Part shown: in pieces, positions 1 through 4,846 of the stretch
How positions within the stretch are numbered: the stretch's first letter is position 1
Layout of the letters: each line of letters begins with the position of its first letter
Assembly: GCA_031257415.1 (NCBI GenBank)
Contig: JAIROR010000036.1
Coordinates: 1 to 8,156, forward strand
DNA: 8,156 nucleotides
Direction: 5' to 3'
DNA from: Holosporales bacterium
Lineage (GTDB): Bacteria > Pseudomonadota > Alphaproteobacteria > RUG11792
The notes under the pieces: generated by a model
What the model saw: only the letters and a program-made list of their open reading frames with translations
Told to the model about the DNA's origin: nothing
Databases searched by the model: none
Position numbers and translations under genes: made by a program

Positions 1-115
1 GGGTTAACCAGGAGGATGTTAGTGTATGTCCACGAAATGGCAGGAAAGGTCTTGCGAAACCAATCCAGAGGCTGTCTTCGGTCGATTCCATTCCGATTAC
101 ACCAATCTCCCCAAG
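1..115 (+). repeat. Dispersed repeat, copy A (diverged)
   Basis: This stretch is a diverged direct copy of the sequence starting at 7854. The first 37 bases match at 33 positions, and similarity continues more weakly, with small indels, for about 70 more bases. It contains the 8-bp palindrome GGTTAACC and an AGGAGG at 10-15, placed 10 bases before an ATG at 26. The window begins exactly at the repeat, so its true left boundary is not visible. Whether it is a decayed gene fragment, a mobile-element remnant or a structured non-coding repeat cannot be decided here. It lies downstream of the minus-strand porin gene. Confidence 0.75.
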
Positions 116-123
116 AATACACA

Positions 124-161
124 CACACCACCAGCTAGTTTTAGAACCGGCTAGTAGTGTG
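124..161 (-). terminator. Strong stem-loop after the porin stop codon
   Basis: On the minus strand the arms CACACTACTAGC and GCTGGTGGTGTG pair over all 12 positions, two of them G-U. The 14-base loop can form a further short stem. It starts about 13 bases past the porin stop codon, which fits a transcript 3' end. No T-run follows; a GT-rich stretch does instead. It is therefore either a non-canonical terminator or a 3' stabilising hairpin. Confidence 0.5.
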
Positions 162-174
162 GCTGTCGATCAAG

Positions 175-1899
175 TTAGAACGTAATCTTCGCTCCAGTAA
201 GGAAGACCATAGTTTTCTGTTTGAAGATATTCCCCGGAAGTTTGGTGTCGATGGTGCTGCTGATCAGGCATGCCCTCTTTCCCGTCTCTGTATACAAATG
301 ATTGGCCTCGACGAAAAACTTGAGACCGGAGCATACGACGTAGTCTAGAGCCAAACTGGTCATATGGCCCTTTGCTTCCTCGCTTCCAGTCACCTTTCTT
401 GACGTTTGGTGATAAACCGCCGATAGGACAAGCTTGCTTGTGATTCTGTACTTCATGCCAACGTTCCATGATTTGCCGGAATTGCCGTCAACATCTGATA
501 CGAACTTCCCTATGGAGTATTTCTCGCGTCCGTCTCTATACATTTCTCTTATTGGTAACCTACTTTTGCCATTGTCCAGATATCCGCAACCGAAGCTGAA
601 ATTCTTTATTGTAAACGTTGCCGTTGCGTGGTATCCATTGACATTATTGAGTTTAACAGCCTCGAGGTCTGCTCCGTCTACCTTAGTTCCTGTCTCATCG
701 TAACAAGGATTTGCTCCGAGGTCTCTGGTCTTTTCATGAATATACGTGATGGCAATTTTCCCACTGACGCCCTCAGCAATTTTGAATTCCTGAGACACTC
801 CATAACCCATATTGTGTTCTCCATATGGCTTATCGGTATTATTTGTCGTATCCCCAACGACTATTCCATCATCGTTTCCATTGCCTCTTGCGGTTCCTTC
901 TGCCTTACCTCTTTTGCCGTGGTGTCTAGTATCCGGCGTGTATGACAAACCAAACTGGAACCCGCCGAGTATAGGGGTAAAATATACGAGCTTCGACGCC
1001 TTTGAAGAGTATCCAACAAGATTTATCATCCTGAGAACGCCAGGTGCCGCATCGACATCCGAAGAGGCCGCTCCATCAAGCCCATCTGCTCCGCCGAAAA
1101 GCTCTTGCCCTCCGCTTAGCATCGTGGCTTCCGGACCTTTATGGTTGCCTGCGCTGAACGAACCGACGTTATCTCTCTCCAATGTTACATACGCCTTATC
1201 TATAGCAATAGATTCTTTATATGCATCCATTGAAAGTTTGGCTTCATATTTCCACTTGTTCGCGAGTCTACCTGAGGCCGCGAATGCTACCTCGGCACTA
1301 TTAGTTGCTACCCTTCCGCCACTGACGTCTTGGACAGCCTTTTTCTGCGATTTGCCACGCCCATTTTCATCGCCTCCGTAATAAGTGTAATTTGGGTTGG
1401 AAAAGGAATAAATAACCCCCAACTTACCTGAAATCTTCAGAATTGGGACTGCGCTTTCCCCATCCTTTTTATCCGCCTCTTTTTTCTTCTTGGCACTATT
1501 TTCGTTCGCTAAGATGGTCTTCTTCCCCTCATCCTTGCCGCCAAAAATAGTGTTCACTGGAGTGCTATTCTGAAAGCTCCCACGATCCTGGACCTTTTCA
1601 ACTTGAGGTTTATTGGATGCACTCTGTTCCTGGACCTTTTCAACTTGAGGTTTATTTGATGCACTCTGTTCCTGGACTTTTTCAACTTGAGGTTTACTGG
1701 AAGCACTCTGTTCCTGGACTTTCTTGGCAGGAACGGTTTCTATTTGAGTCTCTTTGTTACGCTTGGTCACTTTCTTAGTAGCGCGGCGCTTTTTGGCAGC
1801 AGCTTGCTTCGTGGGAACCGCAGCATCAGACTCCAACAATCCAGAACAACCAATCGACAAGGCAAAAACACAAATTGCCGGCAAGACATTCTTCTTCAT
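175..1899 (-). CDS. Outer-membrane porin with Lys-rich repeat extension
   Basis: This 574-residue protein is a Gram-negative general-porin-like beta-barrel, expected to form a diffusion channel in the outer membrane. Residues 1-26 are a signal peptide (KK, then a hydrophobic core). Signal peptidase I could cut near SDA-A at 26/27; a weak lipobox-like SIGC ends at Cys18, so a lipoprotein is not excluded. Residues 27-150 are low-complexity, rich in Lys, Ala and Gln, and include three 14-residue repeats (KVQEQSASNKPQVE type) at 60-101. The barrel runs from about 151 to 574. It shows alternating-hydrophobicity strands, the porin-like stretch VYFTPILGGFQFGLSY, Gly/Asp-rich loops and a final Phe (KITF), the usual barrel-assembly signal. 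The ATG at 1899 is chosen because the signal peptide begins there; AGAGGA lies about 12 bases upstream. The gene is divergent from the OTU-like gene. Porin assignment is confident; substrate specificity is unknown. Confidence 0.9.
   Translation of the reverse strand: MKKNVLPAICVFALSIGCSGLLESDAAVPTKQAAAKKRRATKKVTKRNKETQIETVPAKKVQEQSASSKPQVEKVQEQSASNKPQVEKVQEQSASNKPQVEKVQDRGSFQNSTPVNTIFGGKDEGKKTILANENSAKKKKEADKKDGESAVPILKISGKLGVIYSFSNPNYTYYGGDENGRGKSQKKAVQDVSGGRVATNSAEVAFAASGRLANKWKYEAKLSMDAYKESIAIDKAYVTLERDNVGSFSAGNHKGPEATMLSGGQELFGGADGLDGAASSDVDAAPGVLRMINLVGYSSKASKLVYFTPILGGFQFGLSYTPDTRHHGKRGKAEGTARGNGNDDGIVVGDTTNNTDKPYGEHNMGYGVSQEFKIAEGVSGKIAITYIHEKTRDLGANPCYDETGTKVDGADLEAVKLNNVNGYHATATFTIKNFSFGCGYLDNGKSRLPIREMYRDGREKYSIGKFVSDVDGNSGKSWNVGMKYRITSKLVLSAVYHQTSRKVTGSEEAKGHMTSLALDYVVCSGLKFFVEANHLYTETGKRACLISSTIDTKLPGNIFKQKTMVFLTGAKITF
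1588..1713 (-). repeat. Three tandem 42-bp repeats inside the porin gene
   Basis: Three consecutive 42-bp units (1588-1629, 1630-1671, 1672-1713) differ by only a few bases, and a partial fourth unit follows at 1714-1729. Each unit encodes 14 residues, so copy-number changes keep the frame. The repeat lies in the non-barrel N-terminal region, where length changes should be tolerated. Confidence 0.95.
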
Positions 1900-1929
1900 A
1901 ACAAAGAAACTATCCTCTTAGACGCATTA

Positions 1930-1957
1930 ACCATAACCTATCCTAATCATAACTCAA
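1930..1957 (-). promoter_or_regulatory. Possible promoter of the porin gene
   Basis: On the minus strand TTGAGT (1957-1952) and TATGGT (1935-1930) are separated by 16 bases. They would start transcription near 1923, leaving a leader of roughly 24 bases before the ATG at 1899. Both hexamers deviate from consensus. Confidence 0.3.
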
Positions 1958-2122
1958 AAGAAAATTGGGTTAATCGGTAAAAATGCAAAAGACATAAGTA
2001 ACTTTATTCATTTTTAAAGAAAATTATTAAGTAATTGTTTTCTGAAGCAGGTAGCAAATTAGTGTCCAAATGCATACGCAAAGATTAACATCAATATCCG
2101 AGCAATAAAAAGACAAATTATC

Positions 2123-2145
2123 AGAGGAGAATAAAATTCTCTTTT
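2123..2145 (+). promoter_or_regulatory. AT-rich hairpin with T-rich 3' arm
   Basis: AGAGGAGAAT and ATTCTCTTTT can pair around an AAA loop, with two G-U pairs, and the 3' arm runs into further pyrimidines. It looks terminator-like, but no gene lies upstream on this strand, so it may end an unseen small transcript or be a leader structure. Confidence 0.3.
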
Positions 2146-2328
2146 CTTGTTCAGGGTGTTGCCTAAAAACAACTCCTAGCTAACGAAGAGAAAGCCCAAA
2201 TAGCCAACTTCATTCAAGCGGGTGGATTTTGATTTTTATCGGCGCCGAGACTCTATTATTTTCTACCTCGAAGACAATTTTGTATATATCGCATTATTTA
2301 TATGTTAGTATTATTATAGTACATGAGA

Positions 2329-2349
2329 TTAATAGTTAAAAACTATTAA
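2329..2349. promoter_or_regulatory. Perfect 9-bp inverted repeat before the OTU-like gene
   Basis: TTAATAGTT and AACTATTAA form a perfect inverted repeat around AAA, ending 35 bases before the ATG at 2385 and just after -10-like hexamers at 2312-2320. Its position between a probable promoter and the ribosome binding site suits an operator or a leader hairpin. No regulator gene is visible nearby. Confidence 0.4.
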
Positions 2350-2370
2350 AGCTCTACTGGAAGGAAAATA

Positions 2371-2376
2371 GGGAGG
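2371..2376 (+). promoter_or_regulatory. Strong ribosome binding site (GGGAGG)
   Basis: GGGAGG lies 8 bases before the ATG at 2385. Together with the signal peptide that begins at this ATG, it fixes the start of the OTU-like gene. Confidence 0.8.
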
Positions 2377-2384
2377 ATAAAATA

Positions 2385-3806
2385 ATGAGATGTATTGCTG
2401 GAATGATTGGAGCGTATCTAATGGTATTTTCAAATTTATATACTGCGGAGGCGCAGAATGAAGAGCCTTCGCTGCCAATATACAAGCATTTTTGGCCAAA
2501 AGGATTTTTTGTTTCAGACAGTGCTTTGACGTATTCGATTCAAGAGAGTTCTCTCAAGTTGCCAAATTTTGAAAATGCCCTGCTCGCAAAATCAATTGCA
2601 AAGTATGAGAAAGCTGAAGCAGACAATTTGGCAATTAAAGTTAAGCTAAAGTCTGTATTGGATGTATTGAATTTGTTATCGGAAAATCATTGGATTGCTC
2701 TGAACAAGCGAAGCCTCAGCGGTGCCACACTCATTGCCAAAGCGATGAACCGGCTGATAATCTCTAATGCTGAGGTTCTTGAGCATAATGAAGAGGCGCT
2801 ATTTTCATACATCTCGCAAATAGAAATGTCTGGCGGCAGCGTCTCGGCAGGCTCCTCGGAGAAGTATTTGGCGGCTTTGGATTTGGCAAAATACGTAACG
2901 AACACACCGCTATTGTCAATTAAATACTCGTTTTCTGCTATTAACGATATAGATATCAGAGCCGCAGAGCCAGATAAAAAGACTGGCGTGGCCAAGACTG
3001 GCGATAAGGCCGCAGAGTCCGACAAAAGGGCGCAAGAGCTGCAGCTGGCGACCGCATCAGAAGTGAACCAAAGCAGAACAATGCTAGCTAGGCAAAATGA
3101 GTTTATCGATATTGTATTTAAGTATGTTTGTGATAAACATCCAACTCAGAAAGAATTTCTCGAAAAGATGATGATCTCTGAACATAATAAATATTCTAAA
3201 TTTCTGGCTGACGTATATGAAAACATGTGCAATGATAGTATGCAGAAATACAATGTTGTTGATAAGGGGCAGACGAGTGGCACTGGTCGCAATACATGCT
3301 TCTTTAATTCCATCTTTTGCCACGATCTGAAATCTGGCAATATCCCATCAACAAAGGCCGGCTCCCTCGCGAGGGCAAAGAATTATGTTTCTCATCTAGA
3401 TGAATTGTATAAGCAAATACTGGAATACAATAACTATAAAGAGCACCTTGGAATAAACGATATGACCAAAAATATTGCCATTATATCAGCTGATAACAAT
3501 GCAGATGCAATGTATTCTTTCTATGGAACTTTGCATAATTCCATAAGCTCAACTAATGACCGTATCTTTCCAGGGGAGATAGACGGATGTTCAATCGTGG
3601 AGATGGCCGCGGCATCACTTGGATTCAATACTGTGCTTTTCTCGAGTAACTTCGAAAGGCCGCACCCCAATTCCAACAGTCTTCTTCGATATTACTCTGG
3701 TGGATTTTTCTTTTCCTTGTATGCTCCAATCATTCCAATATCATTTACATACTCCAGCAAAGGACGTGCTGCATATGGCCACGCAAGATCGCTTGCAAAA
3801 AGGTGA
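2385..3806 (+). CDS. Secreted protein, OTU-like cysteine protease candidate
   Basis: This 473-residue exported protein has no certain family. Residues 1-23 are a signal peptide ending in AEA before Gln24. Residues about 35-290 look mostly helical, with a charged linker (two similar DK-rich segments) at 193-215. The C-terminal third resembles an OTU deubiquitinase fold in motif order. A Cys block GRNTCFFNSIF has Cys305 as candidate nucleophile. A block at 400-422 (DGCSIVEMAAASLGF, then NTVLFSS) recalls the OTU pattern WGG..E..A.A..L...I.V. A final stretch PISFTYSS, then YGHARSL with His466, recalls the I.L.Y...HY. end of the domain. The usual Asp three residues before Cys is Arg302, so the match is imperfect; the NTCFFNS box also recalls ubiquitin-specific proteases. 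Such enzymes cut ubiquitin chains, which bacteria lack, so a host target would follow if the call is right. The gene is convergent with rph. Confidence 0.6.
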   Translation: MRCIAGMIGAYLMVFSNLYTAEAQNEEPSLPIYKHFWPKGFFVSDSALTYSIQESSLKLPNFENALLAKSIAKYEKAEADNLAIKVKLKSVLDVLNLLSENHWIALNKRSLSGATLIAKAMNRLIISNAEVLEHNEEALFSYISQIEMSGGSVSAGSSEKYLAALDLAKYVTNTPLLSIKYSFSAINDIDIRAAEPDKKTGVAKTGDKAAESDKRAQELQLATASEVNQSRTMLARQNEFIDIVFKYVCDKHPTQKEFLEKMMISEHNKYSKFLADVYENMCNDSMQKYNVVDKGQTSGTGRNTCFFNSIFCHDLKSGNIPSTKAGSLARAKNYVSHLDELYKQILEYNNYKEHLGINDMTKNIAIISADNNADAMYSFYGTLHNSISSTNDRIFPGEIDGCSIVEMAAASLGFNTVLFSSNFERPHPNSNSLLRYYSGGFFFSLYAPIIPISFTYSSKGRAAYGHARSLAKR

Positions 3807-3825
3807 GGCTGCGGAGCCGTTACCT
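3803..3825 (+). terminator. Weak hairpin at the 3' end of the OTU-like gene
   Basis: GGCT-GCGG-AGCC (3808-3819) can be extended outward by GGTGA/TTACC with one bulged G. It overlaps the stop codon at 3804-3806 and sits in the 62-base gap between convergent genes. No immediate T-run follows; TTTT appears about 20 bases later. It is only a possible transcript end. Confidence 0.3.
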
Positions 3826-3868
3826 AACTTCAACTTAGCTAGTTTTAAAAATTACAGCGCAATCTTGC

Positions 3869-4615
3869 TTACTTCCTTGTATCTATGCCAAGAGCTTCGT
3901 TTTGTTTTTTGATGAGTTCTTGGCATCCATTTCTTGCCAAATTGAGCAATTCATGAAATTCTTTTTCTGAAAACGGCCTTTTTTCTCCAGAAATCTGAAT
4001 TTCAATAATATCGTTTTGCGACATAACAAAGTTGGCGTCGACATCAGCGCGGGAGTCTTCTCTATAGTCAAGATCCAAGAGGGCTTCATGATTTATAAGT
4101 CCACAAGAAATTGCGGCAATATTTTCTTTTATTGGATTCTCTGTGATCAATTTATCTTTCATAAGTTTTTTGCAGGCTAGATATAGGGCGATAAAAGCCC
4201 CAGTAATGCTTGCCGTTCTTGTTCCTCCATCCGCCTGGATAACGTCACAATCGATTTTAACTTGCCGTTCCCCAAGAATTGTCAGGTTAACAATGGAGCG
4301 CAGCGATCTCGAGATAAACCTTTGAATTTCGAGGGTTCTTCCCGATTGCTTGCCTTTGGCCGCTTCTCGTTCTGCTCTCTCAGAACAGGAGCACGGCAGG
4401 AGTCCATATTCGGCTGTTATCCATCCCGTTTTTGAATGCTTCAAAAACATCGGGATTTTTTCTTCTATCGTGGCAGCACATATAACATGTGTATTGCCAA
4501 ATTTAACAAAACAAGATCCATCGGAATGCTCATAGTAATTGGGGAATAGCCCAACCGTTCTGAGTTTATCGTTTTTTCTCCCCATGAACCTTTTTACGTG
4601 TGGTCCTAGTGACAT
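3869..4615 (-). CDS. rph: Ribonuclease PH
   Basis: RNase PH is a hexameric, phosphate-dependent 3'-5' exoribonuclease that trims tRNA precursors and helps in rRNA turnover in the cytoplasm. The family is clear over the full length (248 residues; the usual size is about 240). Visible signatures, numbered from the chosen start, are KLRTV near the N-terminus, GWITAEYGLLP, EREAAKGKQSGRTLEIQR with phosphate-contacting Arg93, DCDVIQADGGTRTASITGAF with Thr132-Arg133, and LLDLDYREDSRADVDANFV with the metal-binding Asp187 and Asp193. The conserved PR-x-T-x-x-R segment reads PCSCSER, so its first Arg is Cys75. The ATG at 4615 is preferred to the GTG codons at 4624 and 4621, which lie too close to the AGGA at 4626-4629. 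In many alphaproteobacteria rph sits beside hrcA; here it stands alone between exported-protein genes. No clear promoter was found upstream. Confidence 0.97.
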   Translation of the reverse strand: MSLGPHVKRFMGRKNDKLRTVGLFPNYYEHSDGSCFVKFGNTHVICAATIEEKIPMFLKHSKTGWITAEYGLLPCSCSERAEREAAKGKQSGRTLEIQRFISRSLRSIVNLTILGERQVKIDCDVIQADGGTRTASITGAFIALYLACKKLMKDKLITENPIKENIAAISCGLINHEALLDLDYREDSRADVDANFVMSQNDIIEIQISGEKRPFSEKEFHELLNLARNGCQELIKKQNEALGIDTRK

Positions 4616-4625
4616 TTTCACCACA

Positions 4626-4629
4626 TCCT
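4626..4629 (-). promoter_or_regulatory. Ribosome binding site deciding the rph start
   Basis: AGGA on the minus strand lies 10 bases before the ATG at 4615, but only 1 and 4 bases before the in-frame GTG codons at 4624 and 4621. The ATG is therefore the likely start, giving a protein three residues shorter than the longest reading. Confidence 0.55.
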
Positions 4630-4782
4630 ATAAAAAAGTGTGCCATATATAGAATCTATCACAAGCTCCAAGAAATGACTACCGTGATTTTGATTGCGCG
4701 AAATTATGTTTCAAAAGGCGATCGATTCCAAACATTAAGTTACAATAATTTCAAAATAAACGCAACTATATTATGCATTCTT

Positions 4783-4813
4783 TTGTGTCATTTTGAATGA
4801 AAAGTAGTATAAT
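4783..4813 (+). promoter_or_regulatory. Promoter of the Ser-rich protein gene
   Basis: A perfect TATAAT lies at 4808-4813. Upstream, TTGTGT at 4783-4788 (19-base spacer) or GTGTCA at 4785-4790 (17-base spacer) could serve as the -35. Transcription would start near 4820, about 27 bases before the GTG start at 4847. This is the best sigma70-type promoter in the window. Confidence 0.55.
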
Positions 4814-4846
4814 TAGCTCATGTCGGCCTGAAGATGGTGTTGTTAA

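Larger units (their letters stand above)
1900..2384. other. AT-rich divergent control region, no gene
   Basis: These 485 bases separate the divergent porin and OTU-like genes and contain no convincing ORF in any frame. They should hold both promoters. I see a possible porin promoter at 1930-1957 (minus) and two AT-rich inverted repeats, at 2123-2145 and 2329-2349. A weaker GTTG/CAAC stem lies around 2158-2173. The stretch 2281-2320 is almost pure A/T and contains -10-like hexamers (TATTAT at 2312, TATAGT at 2315), but no well-spaced -35 for the plus-strand gene. A small RNA in the middle cannot be excluded. Confidence 0.6.

Noticed and set aside
812..1381. Plus-strand ORF of 189 codons inside the porin gene
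   Set aside because: It lies wholly within the minus-strand porin, whose signal peptide, barrel pattern and C-terminal Phe are clear. The overlapping protein has no recognisable motif.
4630..4690. Possible rph promoter (TTGGAG and TATATG on the minus strand, 16-base spacing)
   Set aside because: Both hexamers are poor and the AT-rich background gives several equal alternatives, so it is not listed as a feature.
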